From positions 1 to 5,108 of the forward strand of contig CAMLKN010000186.1 of the NCBI GenBank assembly GCA_946480655.1: a stretch of DNA of 5,108 bases, written 5' to 3'. The DNA comes from an uncultured Devosia sp. (GTDB lineage Bacteria > Pseudomonadota > Alphaproteobacteria > Rhizobiales > Devosiaceae). Shown here one piece after another: positions 1-4,830 of this stretch (positions are counted from its first letter, which is position 1; the number at the start of each line of letters is the position of its first letter). Both the position numbers and the translations under genes were made by a program. The notes beneath the pieces are model-generated. The model had not been told where the DNA came from. It did no database searches and was given only the letters and a program-made list of their open reading frames with translations.

Positions 1-146
1 ACCGTGTTGGTCCAGAAATCGAGAATGTTGCTGTCCGAGCTGGTGTACCAGTCGATCACGCCTTCGGCAGCGAAGGACATGCGGGGCAGAAGGGCCAGGC
101 CGGCCACACCACCCGCAGCGGAAATCATGAAGTCACGACGTTTCAT
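1..146 (-). CDS. ABC-transporter substrate-binding protein, Tat-exported, N-terminal fragment
   Basis: Only the first 48 codons are inside the window; the gene continues past the left edge. The product starts MKRRDFMISAAGGVAG, a twin-arginine (Tat) signal of the R-R-D-F-M type. A small hydrophobic stretch (residues 9-20) and a likely signal-peptidase site after SFA (about residue 26) follow. The mature start, reading VIDWYTSSDSN, resembles iron-type and family-1 extracellular solute-binding proteins, which often open with a strand followed by YTS. The role would be periplasmic capture of a solute for an ABC importer; the substrate cannot be told from this fragment. The start at 146 is supported by a GGGAG ribosome site at 154-158, seven bases upstream. 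The gene lies downstream of, and in the same direction as, the LacI-family gene, across a gap with candidate operators. It is therefore probably the first gene of the operon which that regulator controls. Export and general class are fairly secure, subfamily is not. Confidence 0.75.
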   Translation of the reverse strand, partial: MKRRDFMISAAGGVAGLALLPRMSFAAEGVIDWYTSSDSNILDFWTNT

Positions 147-166
147 GTTCTTTCTCCCATCATGGC

Positions 167-179
167 GACCAGGGTGGTC
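167..179. repeat. 13-base palindrome just upstream of the binding-protein ribosome site
   Basis: GACCA and TGGTC flank a GGG centre, giving a perfect 5-3-5 inverted repeat. It ends 21 bases upstream of the start codon at 146. The half-sites resemble those of RutR-type sites (TGACCA..TGGTCA) but the spacer is three bases instead of two. It could be an operator or a small leader hairpin, or it could be chance. Confidence 0.35.
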
Positions 180-375
180 ACCGCGCGTTTCGTCGCCGAT
201 TGCGGAGGCAGCGTGCTGACATGGCCAGCCTGACGAGCATGGTCGGCGCCAGCTCGCCCGCCTCATGGGCCTCCTCCCTCAATGCGTCGGCACCCGGAAG
301 GCGATCCCAATCTTGAAGTCGGGTAGCGCCTGCCGCGATCAGCCATCGCGTCAGCAAGACAACACCCTTTGGCGA

Positions 376-391
376 TTGCACACAAGTGCAT
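376..391. promoter_or_regulatory. Candidate operator, downstream copy
   Basis: TTGCACACAAGTGCAT contains the inverted repeat TGCAC-4-GTGCA. It matches the site at 454-469 at 12 of 16 positions, including the whole left arm TTGCACA and the right-arm core GTGCA. The centres of the two sites are 78 bases apart. The size and symmetry suit a dimeric LacI-family repressor, and such a gene lies directly upstream. Unlike many LacI-family operators it has no central CG pair, so the link to this regulator is an inference. Confidence 0.5.
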
Positions 392-426
392 TTTTTCGCC
401 GTGTTGCTTGCCTCAATAGGCAGATC

Positions 427-432
427 ATATAA
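427..432 (-). promoter_or_regulatory. -10-like box for the Tat binding-protein operon
   Basis: On the minus strand this reads TTATAT, five of six matches to the CTATAT-type -10 box described for rhizobial housekeeping promoters. No good -35 box is found 17 bases upstream. Transcription would start near 420. That would place the 454-469 palindrome over the -35 zone and the 376-391 palindrome about 37 bases into the transcript, a layout suited to repression. The call depends on that context and is weak alone. Confidence 0.3.
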
Positions 433-453
433 CGCTTTGATGACACCCTGGCT

Positions 454-469
454 TTGCACATGTGTGCAA
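454..469. promoter_or_regulatory. Candidate operator, upstream copy
   Basis: TTGCACATGTGTGCAA is a perfect inverted repeat with seven-base arms (TTGCACA and TGTGCAA) around a two-base centre, the most symmetric site in the gap. A second, less perfect copy lies at 376-391. It stands 115 bases beyond the LacI-type stop codon and over 300 bases upstream of the binding-protein start. The LacI-family protein encoded next door is the obvious candidate to bind it. A different regulator encoded elsewhere is possible. Confidence 0.55.
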
Positions 470-562
470 TATTTTGAGCAGCCGATTTCTTGCGACGGTC
501 CGGCGCACCAGAACCAGCCTCAAAACATCGGCAAAAAGCACGATCCGCGGGGCCTGTCCGCC

Positions 563-579
563 CGCCGCGAAAGGCGGCG
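563..579 (-). terminator. GC-rich hairpin after the LacI-type gene
   Basis: CGCCGC and GCGGCG form a six-base-pair stem around a five-base loop, starting six bases past the stop codon of the LacI-type gene. No T-run follows directly; the nearest run of five T on the minus strand is at 533-537, about 25 bases on. It may be an imperfect intrinsic terminator or a 3'-end stabilising hairpin. Confidence 0.35.
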
Positions 580-584
580 AGAGG

Positions 585-1598
585 CTAGCTGCGACCCGGC
601 CGCACCGAGCGCCGCCAGACGGGAATCGGCTCGATCATGCGCCGCTCCGAAACGGCGGCTTCCGGCCGCAGCAGCATTTCCACCACCTCGTCAGCCATCG
701 GGTTGAGCGGCTGACGGAAAGTGGTGAGCTGATAGGAGGCCCATCCGGCCTGTTCGATATCATCGAAACCGATGACGCAGAGATCTTCAGGAATGCTGAG
801 GCCAAAATCCTGGCGGGCGACGTCCATGAAGCCCAGCGCCAGCAGATCGGTGACGCAGAAGACGCCGTCGGGAGGCGAGGACCGGCCGAACACCCGCCGC
901 GCCGCCTCCTGTCCCGACTCATAGCTGGTGGGCCCCGCCTCGGTGACGGTCACATCCATGCCTGCGGCGCGCGCTGCCGCGACGAACACCTTTTCGCGCT
1001 CGACCAGGCTGGCCGTGCGTGCATTGGAGGTGATGAGACCCAGTCGCTCGCAGCCGGCCCGGCGCAGCAGGTAAAGCGCCTCGCGACCGGCCATGGCATT
1101 GTCGACGCCCAGATTGCTCGATCCCTGCAGGCGTTCGTCGCGGTTGATCAGCACGACTTGCTGGCCGTTGGCGAGGCAGGTCTCGATCAGCGAGGCCGGC
1201 GGCGTGCCCGACAGCACCACCGTGGCGTCGGCACGATAATTGAGTGTCTGCCGCAGGGCCGCCGAGACACTCTGGGTGTCGGTCTCGGTATTGATCACCA
1301 TGGTGATCTTGCCGGCCGCCTGCAGCTTGCGCGTCAGCACGTCGACCATGCGGGCACGAATGGGGGTCGTCATGTCGGCGACCACGAGGCAGACGATATT
1401 GCTGCGCTCCCGCAGACCCCGCGCCAGGTGGTTGACGTGGTAGCCCAGTGCATTGGCAGCCTCGATCACCTTGCGCCGCGTCGCCTCGGAGACGCTGGCG
1501 CCATCGGTGAAGGTGCGCGAAACGGCCGAGCGCGAGACGCCGGCCCGATCGGCGACCATCTGTGCGCTGACAAAAGAGGGGGGCTTCAGTTCGCTCAT
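585..1598 (-). CDS. LacI/GalR-family transcriptional regulator
   Basis: This is a 337-residue DNA-binding regulator of normal LacI-family length. The N-terminal helix-turn-helix spans about residues 11-30, with SAQMVADRAGVS followed by the recognition segment RSAVSRTF. A hinge-helix motif (HLARGLR, residues 57-63) follows. From about residue 67 comes the periplasmic-binding-protein-like sensor domain: INRD at 151-154, PDGVFCVTDLLALG at 243-256, and the family signature VIGFDDIEQAGW near 275-286. Such proteins bind paired half-sites as dimers and usually release or bind DNA in response to a sugar or related metabolite. A TAA stop two codons upstream in frame fixes 1598 as the first possible start, although its ribosome site is weak; Met14 is a less likely alternative because it would cut into the DNA-binding domain. 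The likely target is the transporter operon downstream, where two matching palindromes lie. The effector is unknown. Family is certain, target is inferred. Confidence 0.95.
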   Translation of the reverse strand: MSELKPPSFVSAQMVADRAGVSRSAVSRTFTDGASVSEATRRKVIEAANALGYHVNHLARGLRERSNIVCLVVADMTTPIRARMVDVLTRKLQAAGKITMVINTETDTQSVSAALRQTLNYRADATVVLSGTPPASLIETCLANGQQVVLINRDERLQGSSNLGVDNAMAGREALYLLRRAGCERLGLITSNARTASLVEREKVFVAAARAAGMDVTVTEAGPTSYESGQEAARRVFGRSSPPDGVFCVTDLLALGFMDVARQDFGLSIPEDLCVIGFDDIEQAGWASYQLTTFRQPLNPMADEVVEMLLRPEAAVSERRMIEPIPVWRRSVRPGRS

Positions 1599-1624
1599 GG
1601 ATTAGGCGTGCCACACTGCTGACC

Positions 1625-1655
1625 AGATAGTGAAGCGAAAAAGCACTGCGTCAAG
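1625..1655 (-). promoter_or_regulatory. Possible promoter of the LacI-type gene
   Basis: In the 65-base gap between the two regulator genes the minus strand has CTTGAC (1650-1655) and CTATCT (1625-1630). Both resemble the rhizobial housekeeping consensus CTTGAC and CTATAT, but are separated by 19 bases rather than 17. The -10-like box lies 26 bases before the start codon. If real, the LacI-type gene can be transcribed on its own; otherwise it is read through from the Lrp-type gene. Confidence 0.3.
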
Positions 1656-1663
1656 CCGCGAGG

Positions 1664-2152
1664 CTAGATCGGCAGGACCCGCGAGAACTTCACCGCGCCC
1701 AGCGAAAAGCTGCTCTCGATCGAGGCGACACCCTCCAATTGGGTCAGTTTCTCGCGCAGGAAATGCTCGTAGGATTCGAGATCCGCGCAGACAACGCGCA
1801 ACAGGAAGTCGAACTGACCGGTCATGAGGTAGCATTCCATGACCTCCTTCCAGCGGCTGATGGCAGCACCAAATCTGTCTAGGTTGTCCGACCTCTGCCG
1901 TTCGAGCTTGATCGATATGAAGACTGAAACCGGCAGACCGACGGCCTTCTGCTCGATATTGGCGCTGTAGCCGGAGATGACGCCGGCCCGCTCCAGTTGC
2001 CGCAGTCGCCTCAGGCAAGGCGAAGCGGACAGGCCCACCTGATCAGCCAGCGCCTGGACTGTCATTCTTCCGTCGGCCTGCAGGGCGCGCAGGATTTTCC
2101 TGTCCATCGCATCCAATGCACCATTGGTAGATTCCACCTCTATTGCGTCCAT
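1664..2152 (-). CDS. Lrp/AsnC-family transcriptional regulator
   Basis: With the start at 2152 the product has 162 residues, close to the usual 150-165 of the family. Residues 16-62 form the N-terminal winged helix-turn-helix: MDRKILRALQADGR, then ALADQVGLSASPCLRRLRQLE, then GVISGY. The C-terminal ligand-binding (RAM/AsnC) domain carries TGQFDFLL at 111-118 and the closing GVASIESSFSLGAVKFS at about 141-157. Such proteins sense amino acids or related metabolites, form octamers or larger assemblies, and often control a divergent neighbour and themselves. An upstream start at 2236 would add 28 residues, has no ribosome site and would extend across the shared control region. The 2152 start has AGGAAA nine bases upstream. 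The gene diverges from the E1-like enzyme gene across 101 bases, a layout that suggests local control of that enzyme. Family is secure; effector and target are inferred. Confidence 0.93.
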   Translation of the reverse strand: MDAIEVESTNGALDAMDRKILRALQADGRMTVQALADQVGLSASPCLRRLRQLERAGVISGYSANIEQKAVGLPVSVFISIKLERQRSDNLDRFGAAISRWKEVMECYLMTGQFDFLLRVVCADLESYEHFLREKLTQLEGVASIESSFSLGAVKFSRVLPI

Positions 2153-2181
2153 TTCACTCAATTTCCTGCCAAATTTGCCAA

Positions 2182-2194
2182 CTTGAGGGTCAAG
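2182..2194. promoter_or_regulatory. 13-base palindrome in the divergent control region
   Basis: CTTGA and TCAAG around GGG make a perfect 5-3-5 inverted repeat, 29 bases upstream of the Lrp-type start and 59 bases upstream of the E1-like start. Read on the minus strand it contains CTTGAC, which fits a -35 box for the regulator gene, although no good -10 follows. It could be a binding site for the Lrp-type protein; the similarity to known Lrp sites is not strong. Confidence 0.4.
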
Positions 2195-2225
2195 ATAGAC
2201 AGGAACTGCCCAGAGGCAAGCCTTA

Positions 2226-2239
2226 ATGTCTGACATATC
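2226..2239. promoter_or_regulatory. Palindromic site ATGTC-T-GACAT before the E1-like gene
   Basis: ATGTCTGACAT (2226-2236) is a perfect 5-1-5 inverted repeat located just before the ribosome site of the E1-like gene. The part TGTCTGACATAT (2228-2239) differs by one base from TGTCAGACATAT at 4681-4692 ahead of the next plus-strand gene. Two such sites in front of two neighbouring genes suggest a shared regulator, perhaps the Lrp-type protein. A repressor bound here would lie close to or on the start of the transcript. Confidence 0.4.
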
Positions 2240-2240
2240 G

Positions 2241-2249
2241 AAGGAGGAG
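2241..2249 (+). promoter_or_regulatory. Strong ribosome-binding site of the E1-like gene
   Basis: AAGGAGGAG ends four bases before the ATG at 2254, and its AAGGAGG core leaves six bases. This near-ideal match fixes the start of the enzyme gene and with it the short N-terminus of the protein. Confidence 0.85.
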
Positions 2250-2253
2250 CGAT

Positions 2254-4644
2254 ATGGCGGTTGAGGGGATCGGGCGCATCGAGGCCATTGAGGCGCTGAC
2301 CAGGAAATCGCTCTGGCTGGCGAGCTGGATGGTTCACCACGCCAATCACATTCGTCCCAATGTCGATGGGGTGAAGGTTGGCGGCCACCAGGCCAGCTCC
2401 GCCTCCATGGCTGCCCTTCTGACCACGCTCTATTTCGGCGTCCTCAAGCCGGAAGACCGGGTTGCGGTCAAGCCGCATGCCGCGCCGGTCTTTCACGCCA
2501 TCCAGTACCTGATGGGCCGGCAGTCGCAGCAAAAGCTCGTGGATTTCCGCGCCTTCGGTGGCGCGCAGTCCTATCCCTCGCGCACCAAGGATACGGACGA
2601 CGTCGATTTCTCCACCGGCTCGGTGGGGCTCGGCGTCGCTTTCACGGCCTTTGCCTCGATGATCCAGGACTATGTCCGCGCCAAGGACTGGTCCGGCAAG
2701 GACCGGCGCGAGGGCCGCATGATCGCCTTGGCCGGCGATGCCGAGCTCGACGAGGGCAATATCTACGAATGCCTGCTCGAAGGCTGGAAGCATGGCCTCA
2801 GGAATTGCTGGTGGGTCATCGACTACAATCGGCAGAGCCTCGACGGCGTCGTCCGCGAAGGGCTCTATGACCGCATAGAGGCGATCTTCAAGGCATTCGG
2901 CTGGAAGGTCGTCACCCTCAAATATGGGGCCCTGCAGCGCGCTGCCTTTGCCGAGCCGGGCGGCGACCGGCTCAAGGCCTGGATCGACGCCTGCCCCAAT
3001 GATCTTTATTCCGCGCTGATGTTCCGCGGCGGCGCGGCCTGGCGCGAGCGCCTCACCGACGCAATCGGCGACCAGGGTGCCGTCTCGGCCCTGCTCTCGC
3101 GCCGCAGCGACGAGGACCTGGCCACGCTCATGGCCAATCTGGGCGGCCATTGCGTCGAAAGCCTGCTCGACCAGTTCGAGGCCGCCGACAGCGAACAGCC
3201 CACCGTCTTCATCAACTACACCGTCAAGGGCTGGGGGACGCCGCTCGCCGGCCACAAGGACAACCATGCCGGGCAGATGACCTCGGCCCAGATCGAGCAG
3301 TTGCGTCAGTCCCACAGCATTCGACACGGGCATGAATGGGACCTGTTCGAAGGGCTCGACCGGGCCGAGGCGCTGGCCGATTTCGTCAGGAACGTCCCCT
3401 TCAACACCACCCTGCCCCGCCGGCACAAGGCTCCAGCGGTGCCGACAATCGGCCCGCAATTCGTCGGCACCGGCGCCACCTCCACCCAGGCCGCCTTCGG
3501 CCGCATTCTCGATGCCATCGCCAAATCGGATAGCGAAATGGCCCGCCGCATCGTCACCACCTCTCCGGACGTCACCGTCTCGACGGGCCTCGGCGCCTGG
3601 GTCAACCGCCGCAATCTCTTTGCCTCTCGGGAGATGGCCGACCTGTTCCAGAAGGAGGCCATTCCCTCCACCCAGAAATGGCGCTTTACGCCCGAGGGCC
3701 AGCATATGGAGCTGGGCATTGCCGAGATGAACCTGATGCTGATGCTGGGGGCCGCCGGCCTCTCGCATTCGCTGTTCGGCGAACGCCTCCTGCCCATCGG
3801 CACGCTCTACGACCCCTTCATCGCCCGCGGCCTCGATGCCCTCAACTATGCCTGCTACCAGGATGCGCGGTTCCTCCTGGTCGGCACGCCGTCCGGCGTG
3901 TCGCTGGCGGGCGAAGGCGGCGCGCACCAGTCCATCGCCTCGCCGCTGATCGGCATGGCCCAGGATGGCCTCGCCAGTTTCGAGCCGGCCTTTGCCGACG
4001 AACTCGCCATCATCATCGACTGGGCCTTCGACTATATGCAGCGCAGTGGCGATGCGCGGCCCGACCTCGCTGATTGGCCGCGCGACGTCACGGGTGGCTC
4101 GGTTTATCTCCGCCTTTCCACGCGAACCATCGAACAGGTGCCGCGTGAGGCTAGCAGTCTGCTAGCAAATTCGATCATTCGCGGGGCCTATTGGCTGAAG
4201 CCTCCGACGCCGGAATGCGAGGTCGTGATCGCCTATCAGGGCGTTCTGGCCAGCGAAGCCATCGAGGCCGCAGCCCGCATCGGTGGCGATCGGCGCAACG
4301 TTGCCGTGCTCGCCGTGACCTCGGCCGACCGGCTCAATGCGGGCTGGCAGGCCTCGCAGCGCGCCCGTCTCCATGATGACCAAACCACTGTCAGTCATAT
4401 AGAAAATCTGCTTTCCGAGATTCCGCACCGGGCCGGCATCGTCACCGCCATCGATGCGCATCCGGCCACTCTGGGCTGGCTCGGCAGCGTGCTCGGGCAC
4501 CGCACGATTGCCTTGGGCGTCGAGCATTTCGGCCAGACCGGCACGGTCCCGGACCTCTACCGGCATTTCGGCCTCGACGCCGAAACCATCGTCACCGCCG
4601 CCAGCCGGCTGACCTCCAGGAGGTCCAAAATGAACGGGTTTTGA
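2254..4644 (+). CDS. Pyruvate dehydrogenase E1-like (AceE-type) thiamine-diphosphate enzyme, transketolase superfamily
   Basis: The 796-residue protein has the domain order of homodimeric 2-oxo acid dehydrogenase E1. An N-terminal diphosphate-binding domain contains GGH (His45), KPH (His75) and the cofactor motif GDAELDEGN (161-169) with Asn192 thirty residues on. KGWG (325-328) precedes a mobile-loop His338. A pyrimidine-binding domain has GIAE (catalytic Glu491) and GEGGAH (His558), and the C-terminal transketolase domain ends with EHFGQTG (757-763) and HFGLDA. By my manual recall these correspond to E. coli AceE residues His106, His142, Asp230, His407, Glu571 and His640, so the active site seems intact; GDG has become GDA. 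AceE has about 887 residues, and here about 60 N-terminal residues, the E2-docking part, are absent. The expected chemistry is decarboxylation of a 2-oxo acid, pyruvate or a longer one such as 2-oxobutyrate (compare MdeB of Pseudomonas). The enzyme would be cytoplasmic. The divergent Lrp-type gene is the likely regulator. Superfamily is certain, substrate unknown. Confidence 0.93.
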   Translation: MAVEGIGRIEAIEALTRKSLWLASWMVHHANHIRPNVDGVKVGGHQASSASMAALLTTLYFGVLKPEDRVAVKPHAAPVFHAIQYLMGRQSQQKLVDFRAFGGAQSYPSRTKDTDDVDFSTGSVGLGVAFTAFASMIQDYVRAKDWSGKDRREGRMIALAGDAELDEGNIYECLLEGWKHGLRNCWWVIDYNRQSLDGVVREGLYDRIEAIFKAFGWKVVTLKYGALQRAAFAEPGGDRLKAWIDACPNDLYSALMFRGGAAWRERLTDAIGDQGAVSALLSRRSDEDLATLMANLGGHCVESLLDQFEAADSEQPTVFINYTVKGWGTPLAGHKDNHAGQMTSAQIEQLRQSHSIRHGHEWDLFEGLDRAEALADFVRNVPFNTTLPRRHKAPAVPTIGPQFVGTGATSTQAAFGRILDAIAKSDSEMARRIVTTSPDVTVSTGLGAWVNRRNLFASREMADLFQKEAIPSTQKWRFTPEGQHMELGIAEMNLMLMLGAAGLSHSLFGERLLPIGTLYDPFIARGLDALNYACYQDARFLLVGTPSGVSLAGEGGAHQSIASPLIGMAQDGLASFEPAFADELAIIIDWAFDYMQRSGDARPDLADWPRDVTGGSVYLRLSTRTIEQVPREASSLLANSIIRGAYWLKPPTPECEVVIAYQGVLASEAIEAAARIGGDRRNVAVLAVTSADRLNAGWQASQRARLHDDQTTVSHIENLLSEIPHRAGIVTAIDAHPATLGWLGSVLGHRTIALGVEHFGQTGTVPDLYRHFGLDAETIVTAASRLTSRRSKMNGF
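4150..4166. repeat. 17-base perfect palindrome inside the E1-like gene
   Basis: GCTAGCAG and CTGCTAGC flank a single T, an 8-1-8 inverted repeat. It encodes part of residues 632-639, apparently the linker before the C-terminal domain, and uses codons (GCT, AGT, CTA, GCA) that are uncommon in the rest of the gene. It may be chance or an intragenic protein-binding site. Confidence 0.45.
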
Positions 4645-4680
4645 ACAGGCTCGCGCAGACTTGCATCGTCCGTCTGAATT

Positions 4681-4695
4681 TGTCAGACATATGTC
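4681..4695. promoter_or_regulatory. Palindromic site before the peptide-type binding-protein gene
   Basis: TGTCAGACATATGTC contains the perfect ten-base palindrome GACATATGTC (4686-4695). Its first twelve bases match the site at 2228-2239 with one mismatch. It lies 37 bases past the E1-like stop and about 135 bases before the next start codon, where an operator or promoter would be expected. TTGTCA (4680-4685) resembles a -35 box, but no convincing -10 box follows at the right distance, so I do not call a promoter. Confidence 0.4.
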
Positions 4696-4699
4696 ATAT

Positions 4700-4727
4700 G
4701 GCAGATTTGTTAAGGGAACGATCTGCC
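4700..4727 (+). other. Leader stem-loop 1
   Basis: GGCAGAT (4700-4706) pairs with ATCTGCC (4721-4727). Inside it GTT (4709-4711) pairs with AAC (4717-4719) around the loop AAGGG. It is the first of three consecutive hairpins between the E1-like stop and the next gene. No T-run follows, so it is not an obvious terminator. Confidence 0.5.
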
Positions 4728-4730
4728 TCG

Positions 4731-4752
4731 GCGCCGCCCAGATGGGCGCCGC
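4731..4752 (+). other. Leader stem-loop 2, possible terminator of the E1-like gene
   Basis: CGCCC (4735-4739) pairs with GGGCG (4744-4748) around AGAT. Beyond one C-C mismatch the stem continues with GCG against CGC, eight pairs in all. Only TTT follows (4753-4755), so intrinsic termination would be inefficient. An alternative pairing of the two GGCGCC copies (4730-4735 and 4745-4750) is also possible, so two competing folds exist. Confidence 0.5.
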
Positions 4753-4762
4753 TTTCGCCAAT

Positions 4763-4789
4763 GCCGGACCCGAGGGAAATGGGCCCGGC
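4763..4789 (+). other. Leader stem-loop 3
   Basis: GCCGG (4763-4767) pairs with CCGGC (4785-4789). After one A-C mismatch CCC (4769-4771) pairs with GGG (4781-4783), leaving a nine-base purine-rich loop. It ends 28 bases before the ribosome site of the binding-protein gene and has no T-run. Its place suggests a structured 5' leader. Confidence 0.5.
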
Positions 4790-4817
4790 GTGTCAGGGAA
4801 CGTCAAACCGCTCTAGC

Positions 4818-4827
4818 AAGGAGGGAG
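4818..4827 (+). promoter_or_regulatory. Strong ribosome-binding site of the peptide-type binding protein
   Basis: AAGGAGGGAG has its AAGGAGG core six bases before the ATG at 4831. This selects that ATG over the in-frame ATG at 4840. Confidence 0.85.
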
Positions 4828-4830
4828 CTC

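Larger units (their letters stand above)
147..584. other. Non-coding control region between LacI-type gene and Tat binding-protein gene
   Basis: This 438-base gap has no gene I can support. From right to left, in the direction of the minus-strand genes, it holds a GC-rich hairpin just after the LacI-type stop, two related inverted repeats that look like operators, a -10-like box between them, about 270 bases of untranslated leader, a 13-base palindrome, and the ribosome site of the binding-protein gene. A 93-codon open frame spans 178-459 but starts inside an operator and resembles no protein I know. Confidence 0.6.

Noticed and set aside
178..459. 93-codon minus-strand frame with ATG at 459 as a gene
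   Set aside because: Its ATG lies inside the most symmetric candidate operator with no ribosome site; only a shorter leader ORF was kept, as a low-interest finding.
462..1622. 386-codon open frame on the plus strand opposite the LacI-type gene
   Set aside because: It is antisense to a textbook LacI-family gene; its composition (rich in Gly, Arg, His, Asp) is typical of a shadow frame.
1602..2018. 138-codon minus-strand frame overlapping the Lrp-type gene
   Set aside because: It is an out-of-frame reading of the Lrp/AsnC gene, whose own frame has full family motifs.
2153..2236. Longer Lrp-type protein starting at 2236
   Set aside because: The extra 28 residues are not family-like, there is no ribosome site, and the extension would cover the shared control region. 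The start at 2152 gives the normal length.
2158..3927. 589-codon open frame on the minus strand opposite the E1-like gene
   Set aside because: It mirrors a clearly conserved enzyme gene. Long antisense frames are common in GC-rich genes, and the translation is low-complexity and matches no family I know.
4678..4710. Promoter for the family-5 binding-protein gene using TTGTCA at 4680
   Set aside because: No acceptable -10 box is found 16-19 bases downstream, so only the palindrome was recorded.
4162..4806. 214-codon minus-strand open frame over the end of the E1-like gene and the following gap
   Set aside because: It overlaps a conserved C-terminal domain in antisense and the hairpin region, and has no recognisable motif.
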